In this document: piece by piece, positions 50,901 to 62,890 of the stretch
Layout: each line of letters begins with the position of its first letter
Position numbering within the stretch: position 1 is the stretch's first letter
Assembly: GCA_037975125.1 (NCBI GenBank)
Contig: CM075858.1
Coordinates: 63,617,640-63,681,639, forward strand
Reading direction: 5' to 3'
Length of the DNA: 64,000 nt
DNA from: Latrodectus hesperus
Taxonomy: Eukaryota; Arthropoda; Arachnida; Araneae; Theridiidae
Notes under the pieces: model-generated
Told to the model about the DNA's origin: nothing
Databases searched by the model: none
What the model saw: the letters and a program-made list of their open reading frames with translations, nothing else
Made by a program: the position numbers and the translations under genes

Positions 50901-52739
50901 AATTGTTGCAAATATTGATGAATTCTGAATTGGCATTTTGCAAATCATATCACTTTAGAAAATCCTATTGTATCTGATATACAACCGTGCCGTAATGAAT
51001 TTTTTCAATAATGTAAATTAGGAATTTAGTGCAATATATAGTGTACAAAATTCCTTATATTGCTGTGCTTATTGATAGTGATTATCTTCCATTTGAACTT
51101 GCATATTACGTCTGAAATACAGTTTTAAGTAAACACTGTAATAGATGTTGTTTTATGGAACTTATCTAAATTTATTATTGTTGTTTCAGAGATGCAGATT
51201 GATTTGCAGTTTTTAAAAAATAATATAACAAATTTTAACTCTGGAACATATTTAAGACTGCAATTTTTCAATACTTAAAATTTTCATATTAAGCTCGGTA
51301 TACAATCTTCAATAAGCAGTATAATTTTGCACATTTAGATAAGGATAAAAAAGAGATTAAACACCAAAAATTTTATCATTCTCTCCTGACTGTAAATCAC
51401 AAATGTCTTAATATCTTTCAATGATCCATGTTACTCAGAGTTGTATAGTGAGTTTAATTTGTGCAGTTTTAAGATAGATAAAATCCTTAGAGCTATATAT
51501 AATGTACTTTTAAAATTTTAATCATGTATTATTACTTTACAATTGCCTTTTGGCTGTGTATGTAATGTTAAATAAGCCAAATGAAAATTTGTATATTTTG
51601 ATAGGGATAAAAAATAAAATAAACATCAGAGATTGCATTATTCTTCCTCACTAAAATCAAAAATGCCTTAAGATTTCAATAAATAGTATGTCATGTTTAC
51701 AGTCTGTATTTGTTACTGCATTTGTATTAGAGATAACGTAATAGTGTCTTAGAATCACTCTTTAATTTCTGAATTTTTCAGTGATAAAATATTCTTTCGA
51801 TATGAAATTTTATTTGTATCGATGATTTTAACATGCAAAGAAATTTTCTCTTGATTGTTGGTACTAAAATATTTCAATATTGAGCAATATTTATATATAA
51901 TTAATAAATAAAATTTTCTTAATTCAGAGATTTATTTTTCAGAACATAGTATAAGAAAATACATAAGACTATTTTTTAAACTGTATAGGCAGAAAAATAG
52001 GAATAGAATTTTTTTTTGACATAAGTTTAAGATTTTGATTCTTATTCTTGAATAATTAACATTTGATTATCTCTTTCAACTTTCACTACAAAAAATTAAT
52101 TAAGTACTTAATTTAGATATATAATAAGTTAATATACAACTTTAACATATTTGAATCGTATAAGAAATGCCTTTTCTTTATATGTTTAAAAAGTTTATTG
52201 TTTTTCTGTTTTATAAAAAAAATTATTTATAAATTAAACTCAATGTGAAAATTTTTATTACGTAGAGGGAAAAGTCACATAAGAAAGTAACATAAAGTTT
52301 GAAAATCGGATTAAAATAGTTTCAAGAATATTTATTAAATCAATTTTAATTTTCAGTATCAATTGAATTTGAAAGGAACAGTTACAAACCAAAATGTTCG
52401 AATTCATAAATTTTACTCAGTTGAATTAATTTCTTTTATATTCTGTTACTTGTGACAAGAAAAATAATTGACAATATATAACTAACATATTTTCTGTATG
52501 TTGAGAAATAATTCATTGCATTTAAAATAGTCTATAATTTTACTTAATCTGCATCGCATTATTTATTAGAACTACTTGATAAGAAAATGAGGCAAGTGGT
52601 TAAAAGAAATTTCGATTTAATTTTTACCATCAAGAAACTCTTTTCTTTTATTGTCACTCATTATCTGTATCAATGTTTCATCTATAACCTACCAATATAT
52701 TTCTGAACTAGATATAATTGGATTATCAGTTTCATTATG
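50901..52739. other. AT-rich DNA, no gene seen
   Basis: AT-rich. Two loosely similar blocks (AGGGATAAAAAATAAAATAAACATCAGA-type near 51603 and AAGGATAAAAAAGAGATTAAACACCAAA-type near 51342, each followed by ATCATT or ATTATTCT and CTCAC or CTGACT) suggest another diverged duplication of about 260 bp. Confidence 0.5.
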
Positions 52740-53420
52740 CGGGTTCTCTTTTCCCTCTTCTTAATTCCGTTCCATTAATTACCTTAAATTGAATTAGTCT
52801 ACTTAGATGTGGTTGGAAATCTCCTCACTCAAATTAATTTTTACTCTCCAAGACGCCATGTATCTTTCGATTACACAGGGAAGTTGTCAGACTGATTATT
52901 CTTCGAGCTGCCTCACCTATGGTTAATTAATTTATCCACTGAAAAGACACAAGTGGGAGCCTTTGCTCGCGAAAAATCCTCCCCCATCTCGTTCTTACAA
53001 CCTAATCGCTGCTTCACCCCATTCCCCATCGGACGTCAGAAGCGATCCCATCAAACACACTTCATAATATCGTGGAAAACTTCAAAAACCTCTCACTGGG
53101 GGCGCCACTCACTCCAAAAGTGCCTTTCGTGTTAACTCATTAATTAACTTCTCTTAAATGACGCGTGAAAGATGTAATACAAGGTGGAATCGATAAACTA
53201 TCGACCCGAGAGAGGTCCTCCATTTAGGCTAAGATGTTGAAGCAAAAATGGAGAGTTCTGTCCTTCATTAAGAGCCACCACCTCGCTAGAAGAGGATGAA
53301 GCGCTTTTTGAAAGCTTTTAATTAACAAAACTGATTTGTTTTACCTCTTTTAACTAGCCCCTCTATCGCCGCAACTCCTCCCCCTCCTATTGTTTGGATG
53401 GGAAAATAAAAGACAAAAAA
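52740..53420. promoter_or_regulatory. Island with four TTAATTA sites and a CGATA palindrome, candidate regulatory element
   Basis: TTAATTA cores occur at 52775, 52923, 53140 and 53318, typical of Antp-class or LIM homeodomain binding. TCGATAAACTATCGA at 53190-53204 is a near-palindrome with two CGATA words, the type bound by DREF or BEAF-like proteins in flies. GCGCCACTC, GCGATCCCATC and GAGAGAGG-like words add complexity. The 60-codon frame at 52953-53135 shows no domain. Regulatory function is inferred from motif clustering. Confidence 0.42.
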
Positions 53421-54089
53421 AATTTGTTAGTAAATTTATTGGTATATGTATATAACATAATGAACATCCCTAAACTTGGATAACGATGAATTATGTGTTG
53501 GCTGAAATTTTCTTTCTTATATAGAGTTTGTACTACATAACAACAGTATTTAATATTTAACCAAAAAAAGCTGTATTTATTTTAGTACAAAATATTTGAG
53601 ATTTTTATTTTTATTTTTTCGTTAAGTAATTTAAGTGAGTTATGCATACACATTTAGCAGAAATCATATAATGTTTATGCTATTTAACATAGATTACTAT
53701 ATTATTCCTTAGTAATTTAATAACTAAGATTTTATATTATTGTTTTTTAAAATAAAGATAATTTTAAAATACGTAAAAGTAATCAAATTTGATGCATCGT
53801 CATTCCAGAATCATAAAAGTTCGTTATACATGTCAGGCAACTTTAAAAAATATGCAAATTTATCAAATAAATACCTATGAATTAACGATTTCTTAACAAC
53901 AGCTAGTAAGTTAGATAATGCAAGGAAATGGTTAGCAGTTTATATATTAATACAATCAAATATAAAATGGATGATTGGATCAACTCAAAACAAAAGATTT
54001 CTTTCAAAGAATGATCCTTGAATATTCTTTGTAACATTGTTTTTTCCTTTGTAAAAATCAAATTCATAAACCAATTTTTAAATAAATTT
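53421..54089. other. AT-rich DNA, no gene seen
   Basis: AT-rich with nothing recognised. Confidence 0.6.
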
Positions 54090-54490
54090 TCTTTAGATCC
54101 TCCTTGAAATGCAGCCTTCGTCGCCAATCTCCCGGCTAACATGCGTGTTTAATACATCTGCCATGCAGGGAAGGCGTCAAAATGTAGTACCATACAAAAT
54201 ATAAGTCAGACTGCAAAAGGCTTCTCATACCCGTACATTTCGCATTCTTGATCCTTCAGTATAATATCAAACCAAAGTAATATTCTTCTGGCGACACTGT
54301 TTAATTCCAGATGCCTGGTATTTTGAAAGTTTGGTATTTGTTTACTCAGCACACCCATCACCATCCAGCGAATAAGAAATAGAAAGGATATATCAAATTT
54401 TCTCCCACCCCCGCACCCTTTTTCATCTAACCGCTTCTTCTTTATCTTGCTCTTCTGTATGCATAGGAAGATGGAAAATGTGACCATAGC
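54090..54490. other. Moderately complex island with a 93-codon frame of unknown status
   Basis: The minus-strand frame 54487-54206 encodes a hydrophobic N-terminal stretch, a Lys-rich segment and a C-terminal half with more ordinary composition (residues around LNSVARRILLWFDIILKDQE). I recognise no domain. It could be an old coding fragment, but AT-rich noncoding DNA can also give this. A CGCCGCCATG motif lies just outside at about 54560. Confidence 0.3.
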
Positions 54491-56084
54491 AAACGCTATT
54501 GTTTTTGAGTGCAGATAAAGCTGTTGAATTCTATCTTTCGTATACTCACCATTTTATATCGCCGCCATGTTTGGTTTCATTTCTTTTACAAAATTTTATA
54601 GCTTTTAGGTCACGAAAATTCTTTATCTATACTCTATTTATGACAATTATTTAGTTATTTCCTTCACAAAAATTATTCTCATTGAAAATAATCATCTCTT
54701 TAAATAGAATTATGATCTTATTTATTAGAATTTCTGCCAACAATGCATTTATGATTACGAGGAATATTTCAAAATAAAATAAAATTGCTGTTTACAGTTC
54801 AAAATTTGACCTTAATCAAGATTGAATCTCAGAAATTGCATGTAAATGGAAATTACTCTCTATATAATTTCGTTTACAAGACTTGATTTAATAAGTTTAC
54901 TCTTCTAAGGTGGATTTTCTTAGTATAATTATTTTTACATCTACTTAATTTTCTCTCATATATCTTTTATAGTAAAAAACTACACAAGATGGTAATAATT
55001 TTAAAATTATGATCTCATTTAAATTCTTCCAAGAACACACTGCTTACATTTCGGAAAGTTATAAAATGAAACCAAACTGCATCGTATATAATTCAAAGCT
55101 AAAATCTGAATAAAGATCTAATTTTGAAAGGTACACATCAATCGTATAATACTATCTTATAGTTTCGCTCTGATAAATCTATTTCCTGATAAGTAATTGT
55201 TCCATATCTTTGAACTTGCTTTCCTTAAGGTGTTTTTTATTACAATTAAATAATTTTTTTTCATGAGCCTTTCAAAGAAAATACCATTGCTATTAAAATA
55301 GAAATGTATAAAAATAGTTTTTTAGTAAAAGGATCTGACAAAAAATAAAAGAAGATACTGAAATAGTTTTAAAACTTACGACGAAATTAATTGGTGTATT
55401 AACGATAATTTATTCATCTTCGTAAATCCAGTCCACAAAATCCAAATCTTTTATTCATCTTCGTAAATCCAGTCCATGATATCCAAATATTTTAAGTGCT
55501 TAAAGTGTGTTTTTCCACTTTTCGACTTTAAATTTTCCATTCCTTATCAGTTTCTTTTTTCCTTTTTGAAAAAAAATCAAAATCTTCTTGAGGTTATGTA
55601 TATGAAAGTTAATTTGTTATGATATGTTGAAAGGAATAAAAGTAGCTGTATTTGTTATTTTCTGACACCGAATCTCTCTAGGGAGTTGAAAACGCATTTT
55701 TCCATCTGTCAATCATAAGTTCTTGTAGTCAAATCCCTAATTTTATTTTTCTAAACCATAAATTTCTTCCTTAGACTGTTTATATGTATGTATATATTGC
55801 AATTCTTTTTGTTATATTCATAAATATTTTGGAAGTTCAAAACGTATTTTATAAATTTCATCCATAAATATGTCCAACTCAATCTCTGATTGTGCTCGAA
55901 AAGAAGAAAACCAAACAATCTAACAGTAAATATTAAAATATTTCTTAATAATAAAAAAGTGCACGTTTTGTTTATGTATTTGCAACTTTGAATGTGTACT
56001 AATATACATAAAAGACGCTTTTGTTTATAAAAATAAATCTTCCCCAAAATAAATTGCCAACATATCTTTTATTTGACTTGTGTT
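54491..56084. other. AT-rich DNA, no gene seen
   Basis: AT-rich. Holds the 41-bp duplication listed separately. The minus-strand frame 55751-56047 is Ile/Tyr/Asn/Lys-rich and not a convincing gene. Confidence 0.58.
55410..55491 (+). repeat. 41-bp direct tandem duplication
   Basis: TTATTCATCTTCGTAAATCC, continuing through CAGTCCA and ATCCAAAT, occurs at 55410 and again at 55451 with few differences. It is a recent simple duplication. Confidence 0.88.
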
Positions 56085-56520
56085 CATTAAGGTTTCGGCC
56101 ACTTCTTTATCTACCAATTACTGTTTTAAAGCGCAGTGTCGATGCACGAATATGCGTGATTTCTGGAAGTGTGTGCGAAGTGTAGCTTCTCCAGTTACGA
56201 GATTGCAGCTCTGTTAATGTTCCCGGATCACGACACGGGAACGGTCATTTTGGAAACAAGTTATAATTTAAACGCAATGTCACATTCGTCGCGTGAGAAA
56301 ATAAGCAGAGTTTTAACAAGTAAAGCGCGTGTCAGGAAAAATCCCACTGCTTTATTCTCCAGATTTATTGTTGGTGTTGAGTGTGAGTGTTAATTTATGT
56401 CGTACATTTCATTTCGGTTGAATCGAATGTGGAAGGAATGTAAATGAAATAGTACTCTACGGGTTTGGAATTCCCTGTTAACCGTTTGGAACTGTCACAT
56501 TTCTTTAGACTTTTATGAAG
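56085..56520. other. GC-richer island, candidate regulatory DNA
   Basis: Contains a GTTCCCG/CGGGAAC inverted pair (56219-56225 and 56236-56242), AAAGCGCAGTGTCGATGC near 56128 and TCGTCGCGTGAG near 56287. A 74-codon plus frame (56169-56393) has a more protein-like composition than most here but no known domain. Exon or enhancer remain open. Confidence 0.33.
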
Positions 56521-57305
56521 TCAGTTTGCTTTCCTTTTTCTCCACTTATTTCTGGTTTAAATAAATGTTTCATTACCAAAATCTGCTGTGTTACTTTATT
56601 AATTAATTATATTTTTATAGTTCTTGCTACGATGATTGTTAAATGCGTGACTAGAATTTTATTCTTGAGTTTGCCAAGGACTCCAGTTTTGGTTGACTTT
56701 TACAGGTCCTGGTAGACTTTTGTATGTTCTGTTTCCTAAAAAGAGTCATAAGTTGTTAAATTAAATGTAGAATTTATTATTTAATTCTGGTTCAAAATAG
56801 GGCATTTGACCATCAGAAATACTTTTAAATATATTTTGAATTTTTTTCAATATTTAATAATATATATCTAATGTGATATGTGTATAAAATTAGCAAGTTT
56901 AAAACTTCTTTCAATTTATTTTTAAGTGATATTTTTGTGCTTTTTGACAAAATTCTTTTATTTTATTAAGTTATCTCATATTTTGCAAATCATTCGAGAT
57001 TTTAACCTATAACTTGAGAATGTGCTTATAAGTTTTATGTATCGTAAAATTTCAGGAAAATTTTAATTTTTATAAGATATTTTTGCAAAATTTTACTTAG
57101 ATAATTTGATAGTTTCTGATGCAGTTTGAATAGCTCCATGTAATTATTTTTATAAATATTTTAACAAAAGTAAGTGTTTTTAAATAATCAAATTATTGAG
57201 AACTTATTTTCTTACTTTAGTTTAAAAATAAGATCAGCAATTTTTGGAATTTTTTTATTTGTAATACACAATATTATTATTTTATAAAAACTGTAGGTAC
57301 ATATT

Positions 57306-57311
<6 letters not shown>
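56521..57311. other. AT-rich DNA, no gene seen
   Basis: AT-rich. The 66-codon frame at 56515-56715 is hydrophobic and unrecognised. Confidence 0.58.
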
Positions 57312-57387
<76 letters not shown>

Positions 57388-57397
57388 AGAGGGGAAA

Positions 57398-57453
<56 letters not shown>

Positions 57454-57466
57454 AGAGAGGAAACTT
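57312..57466 (+). repeat. Compound (TA)n tract with a repeated AAGAGAGRGGAAACT interruption
   Basis: A TA run (57312-57385) is followed by AAGAGAGGGGAAACTG, then a second TA run (57401-57450) and AAGAGAGAGGAAACTT. Run and interruption are duplicated as one unit, so the array grew by duplication of a larger unit rather than by TA slippage alone. The Ile-Tyr frames on both strands are not genes. Confidence 0.95.
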
Positions 57467-57837
57467 ATAAATATATAAAAAGCCACACAGTTAATTAATT
57501 ACTACTTTCAAAGGTCTTAATAATTCAACGTCTAAAGTTTTTACATAAAGTTATATATAAATCAATCAATATTATGATGTATGGAATTAATATAAAATGT
57601 TTTCTCTTTTAATAATAATATTAATGCTACATGAAATTTTATTCTGAAGTGTCTTTTATTCCGCTTAATTAATTGACAATCAAACAGCTATTTTTTTCTA
57701 AAATTGTGTCTCGATACCTTTGCAGAAAAATTAACAGTGATATTATTAAAAAATATATTTACATTTTGTAAATGAGAAAAGAAGGAAATTATTGAAGGTT
57801 CACTCCAAAACACCTGCTCACCTAACAAAAATTAATA
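57467..57837. other. AT-rich DNA, no gene seen
   Basis: AT-rich sequence leading up to the SINE. Nothing recognised. Confidence 0.55.
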
Positions 57838-58217
57838 GGCCGTGGTAGCCTATTGGTTAAATTATCGGCTTTCAGTCCAAAAGAGCTGGGTTCGATTCCC
57901 AATGCCGCCAAAGACCTACCGAGTACATGCGATGTATGTGCTTGTTAAATTTGTGTTACTAAAAGTCTTGTGGATGGTTGTTGAACAGTTATCATGAGTA
58001 TAATGATCTGGAGAAAATTTCCTCCACCTCCAGATTAAAGTCAAAAATGAGGGAGGGGATCCTCTGGTAGTGCCATCTATCGGAGAAGTTTTAGAGAAAA
58101 ATTGTGCTTTCACCGTCCTGGTGCTCTTATCAAACGAAAGATGCACCCTTCTTACTTATTTTCGTAGCCATTGACTAACGAGCTTGGCTTGTTCAAGTTT
58201 CATAAGTACAAACAACA
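57838..58217 (+). mobile_element. tRNA-derived SINE, family A, copy 2
   Basis: The tRNA-like head is well preserved: A-box TGGTAGCCTATTGG (57843-57856), a CGGCTTTCAGTCC anticodon-like segment, then B-box GGTTCGATTCC (57889-57899) inside a CTGGG/CCCAA T-arm, ending in TGCCGCCA. These internal promoter boxes would recruit RNA polymerase III. The body matches the minus-strand copy at 411-780 over its whole length. It ends in TCATAAGTACAAACAACA near 58217, with the ACAA-type tail shared by both copies. It is about 380 bp, longer than the family B elements. Confidence 0.85.
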
Positions 58218-58538
58218 TATTTAAAAGATTGAATATCTTACTTTAATAGAACCATATTTACCACTAAATCAATATGTGTCTAGTTGCATTAAAATCACAA
58301 CTGCGTAGTACAAACATTAACTTCCGAAAATCTATATATAATGAATATCCACTAAGCGTTATTGATTTCTAAGAATTTCTATTAGATTGTGGGTTACAAA
58401 TTTACATGTCTAAGGAATAAAATTTGGAAAACTCCCAAGTACCATCTTAGATGTGTATTCAGAAAGTAGAAAATATTTTCAACTTCAACTGAGATCAGAA
58501 ACGCTCTTCCATTCTGATTGATTTATCCTCAACAATCG
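58218..58538. other. AT-rich DNA, no gene seen
   Basis: Spacer between two SINEs of opposite orientation. Nothing recognised. Confidence 0.55.
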
Positions 58539-58718
58539 TTTTTTTTTTTTTTTTTTTGCATAAGAGGGTTGATTAAACTGAGACCTACAGCTGAAATAGT
58601 TTCCGCACTATTCCGTAACATATAAACTGTTGAGATGGGTATTGAACCTACATACTATTAAAATGAAGACCAAAGTGCTAACCATTAGACTGCCATCTCA
58701 GTTCTAATCTCAGCCGAT
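58539..58718 (-). mobile_element. SINE family B, copy 7, with tRNA-like head and poly(A) end
   Basis: On the minus strand, GAGATGGCAGTCTAATGG then TTAGCAC forms a D-arm/A-box region. GGTCTTCATT gives an anticodon-loop-like TTC in the position of tRNA-Glu, and AGGTTCAATACC is the B-box. GAGATGG at the start and CCATCTC after the B-box are complementary. The body (ACGGAATAGTG, then CTGTAGGTCTCAGTTTAATC and CTCTTATGC) follows family B, and the element ends in 19 A (T run at 58539-58557 on the plus strand). It is the only family B copy here with a clear poly(A) tail. Confidence 0.75.
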
Positions 58719-58949
58719 TTAAACCCAAATTGTTTTAAATTACATTGTTCTAAAAACTGCTTGTACAAAGAATCGTATGAAAGAATCAAGCCTTTATCCA
58801 AAAAAAAAGCAATAACCGATTGTAAAATAAATGTTTTAAATCTAATAAAACAATTAAAATAATTATTTTAACAGCCTTATGACATTTATTCCCTAATTTG
58901 ATTAAAAATTTCTCAATATCTAACTGTAAAGTATCCTTCCTTACAATCC

Positions 58950-59310
58950 AAAAACACTTCCAGCAAGGTGAGACGTTTAAAGTAGAGGTTCGGGAATCCA
59001 AAATGGCGCCGGGTTATTTGCGTTGCGATTTAGTATCCCGTGGGGGTGAAGTATCGTTGACATTCGATCAGAAAGGAAAATAGAGTTGTCGAATCGATCC
59101 GCCAGAGGGGGGAGGGCTGGAATAAAAAATGCTTTCTACATCTGCAGCTCCCATAAAACGCAGCTACTGCTTTTGCCTTGCTATAGGAAGAAGAAAAATA
59201 TCTCTCGCTTGCTACTTTTTGTCTTCCCATATGGCGCTTTGGTATTTTCATGGGATAGTTTAAATCCTATTCGAAAATGGTATGTGTTAACGGTAAAAGA
59301 ACTGCTTTCA
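58950..59310. other. GC-richer island, candidate regulatory DNA
   Basis: CCAAAATGGCGCCGGG near 58999, CGTTGCGATTTAG and ATCCCGTGGGGGTGAAG near 59022, and CCGCCAGAGGGGGGAGG near 59100 stand out from the background. Short frames on both strands (58898-59083 and 59086-59313 plus; 58786-59001 and 59030-59251 minus) are mutually exclusive and unrecognised. Confidence 0.33.
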
Positions 59311-59818
59311 TAAATTAAAATGGATATATTTACTACCGTGTTTTAAATAGGAATGTTTTGGTTTATTATATATATTAAGTTGAATACAAAAATTGTAATC
59401 TATTAAATATAAGTTGTAATCAGCTGTTTTAATGTACATAGAACTTTAATTAATCGTAGTTTGTACATTAACATATTAATATAGATTTTCGGGACTTTTA
59501 TATACGATTTAAATATCTATAGCTGCTTGGTGTACAATGTTAAGAAGACCTAAAACATTAACATTTCATTCGAGCTTCAAACAATGATGATTATGAAATA
59601 AATGCTTGTTAAACTAGAATTCTTCTTTCAAAAGAATGCTTGTTAGACAAAAAAGAAACGTTTATTTATCTAACGCTATAAAAATCAGAATTCCAGTGTT
59701 TTATGAATTGAATTCTAATTTCATTACCTTTAAATGGCTTAGAATCAGTAATTTTGGTTGGTTTTGTGACTACCAATTATAAATCCTCCTATATCAAGTA
59801 ATATAATCAACTAATTAA
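59311..59818. other. AT-rich DNA, no gene seen
   Basis: AT-rich, nothing recognised. Confidence 0.58.
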
Positions 59819-60360
59819 AACATTCAGGAAGTGATAAAAATTTTGCAAAGAAGAAAATTTGAGAAACGCTGAGATTAATCAAAAGAAGAAAATTTGAGAA
59901 ACGCTGAGATTAATCAAGTAATCCAAGTTCTTATTCTTTTAACTAAAATTTCAATTTTATGTGAATAAAATAGAATTAAATTGAGTTGATTTTTCTTTGC
60001 CTGAAACATATTCGCCGTAATTTTCCCATGATTTTAAAACTTATAAACACTAAAAAATCTGAAAATGAAGTTTTTCATTAAATTAATTGAAATTTAATTA
60101 TTTTTGTTGACTAAAAAACATATAATCAGTAATTTTATCCTAGTTTTGGGTTCAGCTAATTACATCAGTAATTTTATCCTAGTTATGGATTCACCAAAAT
60201 ATATGTAATTTTATCATAGTTTTGACTTCACTTAAAAAGATCAGCAATTTTATCCTAGTTTTTGGTTAACCTAAATATATCAACTGATGTGCATTAACAC
60301 AATTGACTGAGCATTGAAACTTTCAGGAAGCGATAAAGATTTTAGAAAGAAGTTGAGTTC
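59819..60360 (+). repeat. Nested direct repeats
   Basis: Three layers are visible. AAAGAAGAAAATTTGAGAAA, continuing to GAGATTAATC, is perfectly duplicated at 59847 and 59882 (35-bp period). ATCAGTAATTTTATCCTAGTTTTG-type units recur four times at about 60125, 60164, 60201 and 60240 (period 37-39). TTCAGGAAGTGATAAAAATTTT at 59822 returns as TTCAGGAAGCGATAAAGATTTT at 60321, so the whole block may be bounded by an older 500-bp duplication. Confidence 0.82.
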
Positions 60361-60399
60361 AGAATCGGCGGCTAGTCAAAGAAGTGGAATGCCTATTTG

Positions 60400-60990
60400 T
60401 TAAACACTAGAGTACATGTGCAATTTATCGATATGGAAATACAGCACACGATCGATGCTTCCTTGCCCCCTTTTCCTCTTTCCCTGAGAACCCCAGACTG
60501 GGAATGAATTATCACTTTTCCAGTTGGCAGCAGCATCTGCAACACAAACGAACACGGAGAGAATATTTGTACCAGTTCCTAGTCCATATTCATGAACTTG
60601 AGCCGAATCGTCTGCTTCAAATATGACGTAAGAGGTAAAAGGCCCACACTTCCCGATTCTGGCTTGAGATGGAAAAATAACTCGTCCAAACACGCCCGCC
60701 TCGTAAAGAAAAAAAAAGGAAAAAGGTAGAAAAATTGAGGTGGAGTGTTCGTGCAAGGTGCGAAATGGGAAAAGGATATGATTTCTTTATTTGTTTTGCG
60801 GAGCATATTTTCTGAAGTTGTAGAAGTTCTTCTGCCTGATTTCTTAAAAGAAATCGATCGTGAATTTAGTAAATTACTTAGCGGAATGTTTCGTTTTGGA
60901 ATTCATTCCGTCGTTATTAGCGATGGAGAAAACCTCATTCGTCAAACCACGTGATTGCGTTTTCGATAGCTTTTATTTACCTTTTTAGAC
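60400..60990. other. GC-richer island with a 118-codon frame of unknown status
   Basis: The island includes GTACCAGTTCCTAGTCC near 60568, CCACACTTCCCGATTCTGG near 60645 and AACACGCCCGCCTCG near 60688. The longest frame outside repeats or TA tracts in this region is minus 60756-60400. It has a hydrophobic Phe-rich N-terminal part from a polypurine run and a rather ordinary middle (GKCGPFTSYVIFEADDSAQV), but no domain I know. Exon status is possible but unsupported. A plus frame (60745-60954) is likewise unrecognised. Confidence 0.32.
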
Positions 60991-62229
60991 TTGTAAAAGT
61001 TTTCAAAATAAATTACATTATTAAGGGAAGTTTAGCGAAAAAAATTGTTAAATGTAGCAGCACTAATTCGCGACAAAATTAATTTTAAACACTGAAATTG
61101 TTTAACGATTTTTTGTAACATTAAAAAATGCTAATTCGTATTATTAATTGCAATTAATTTAATACATATTAGCTGATATACAATCTTACGTATTGTAATA
61201 TATATAAAAGGAAAATTATTTTATTTGTTAAGTGTATTTAATATTAATTGTTACTAGTTTTGAAAAACAGTGCATCTTTTGAAATTATTAAAAATATAAT
61301 AAAAATTAAATCTTATTTCACTGTTATTTACTTAAGATTTCACATTTTCATTTTGACTTATATACATATAATTCAAATTATTATGTTTTTTTGACAAAAT
61401 ATTGATTATATTATTTTTTGATACATTATTTAATCATTCATATGCTAAATAGTAAATCTAACCATTATGAAAACAAATTAAATTAAATTAAAATTTATGG
61501 ATTTTTTGTTATTTTAAATAATGTTTTGAGGAATTAATGTCACTTTACTTTTTACATATTTGTTATATATTTTGAGCTAAATTTGTAAAATAAAAAAATT
61601 GCAAATTAGAAACAATATAAAATGTTACATCAGCTTGTTTTTGGTTTTATTGAAAATTAGGTGACACTTGTGAAACTTTGCATCCTGTTAATTACTTGTC
61701 TAAAAGAAGCATAAAAAATTAGTTCAGTTTAAAATAAAATACTTTATTTTTAGTAAAAAAGTAAAATAAAATACTCAAATTTATTTGCAGACTATTTCTG
61801 GCAAATAAAATTTTTTAAGTATAATCAAATTCTTCGTTTCTTTTTAACCAAGATCATGCAATGTGATAGATATTTGTGTTGGAACCTTTCCTTCCAATTT
61901 TCATGCCACAACTTTGAGAAAATTTTGCTTGATAAAATAATATACACAAGTTCTATCTATCTTAATTTGTATTAAATACGACAAGCATATCAACATCCAT
62001 CTATAAAGCCTGATTCAATATGCTATTATGATACTTTAAAATTCGCATTACTTAAACAAAATTTTGAGATATTTACTATGAAGTATTCTTCATCACTCTA
62101 TTGAAGGTCAAAATCGTTCTTGAAACAATGTCTCTTTAAATTATTAACTAAACAAAACATTTCTACAAAAATCTATATACGTAACATCTCATAAAATACC
62201 ATCTTATAAGGAAGGAATATGAAGCTAAC
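60991..62229. other. AT-rich DNA, no gene seen
   Basis: AT-rich and featureless. Confidence 0.6.
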
Positions 62230-62890
62230 ACTGGATGAATGTCATTGTTATCAATGAGTCTTAACAAACTAAACCTAGTCTGGAATTTTTATTTGGAATT
62301 TTAGATTATTAATTTCTTCATATAACCAACCAGCCAGATGTCGTGCATGTCACATAGAGGAGGAAGAAAATTGGAATATTCTTCAAACTACACCCAAACA
62401 AAATCGAGGTGCTTGCATATTCGGTGATTCAACTCGTAATATTTATATGCAAATATGAAGGATTCTATCTTTTTCCCCCCTCTGCTGAAAACTCGCATTC
62501 TTGGATGAAACGGAACAAATAAATACACGCAAACTCCCTGGTCGTGGTAAGAAGGAATGGAAAGATAAATAGAGGACAGAATTCTCGTTCCTGCGACAGA
62601 TGATTTGTTTTCTCATTCTATGGGACAGCATCGTCTGTCGGGCTTTGTATTCATATTTATAACTTGCTCCCCAAGCTGTCACCTCACGCGCAACTCGAAC
62701 ATGCCACTGCTGCCTATTTTTTCTCCTATTTTCGCCTTTTTGTTTCTTTTCTGCGTTTGTCTAACCGTAAAACCACCCAAAAGAAATGTTGTCCATGTTT
62801 CGCAAGTCGCCGCTTTTTTGTTGAAACGACTGCTCTCGAGAAATTCATTTTCGACTCTCTTTGAAAAGAATTCGATTATTAACATTCACT
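62230..62890. other. GC-richer island, candidate regulatory DNA
   Basis: Contains CCAGCCAGATGTCGTGCATGTC near 62332, CTCACGCGCAACTCGAAC near 62683 and CGCAAGTCGCCGC near 62800. Frames on both strands at 62443-62904 overlap each other and show no domain. Confidence 0.3.

Noticed and set aside
53085..53110. CTCF-like site around CACTGGGGGCGCC
   Set aside because: It lacks one base of the core consensus; not enough to call an insulator site.
57838..57911. A functional tRNA gene at the SINE head
   Set aside because: The acceptor arms pair poorly and the head is followed by a SINE body shared with 411-780.
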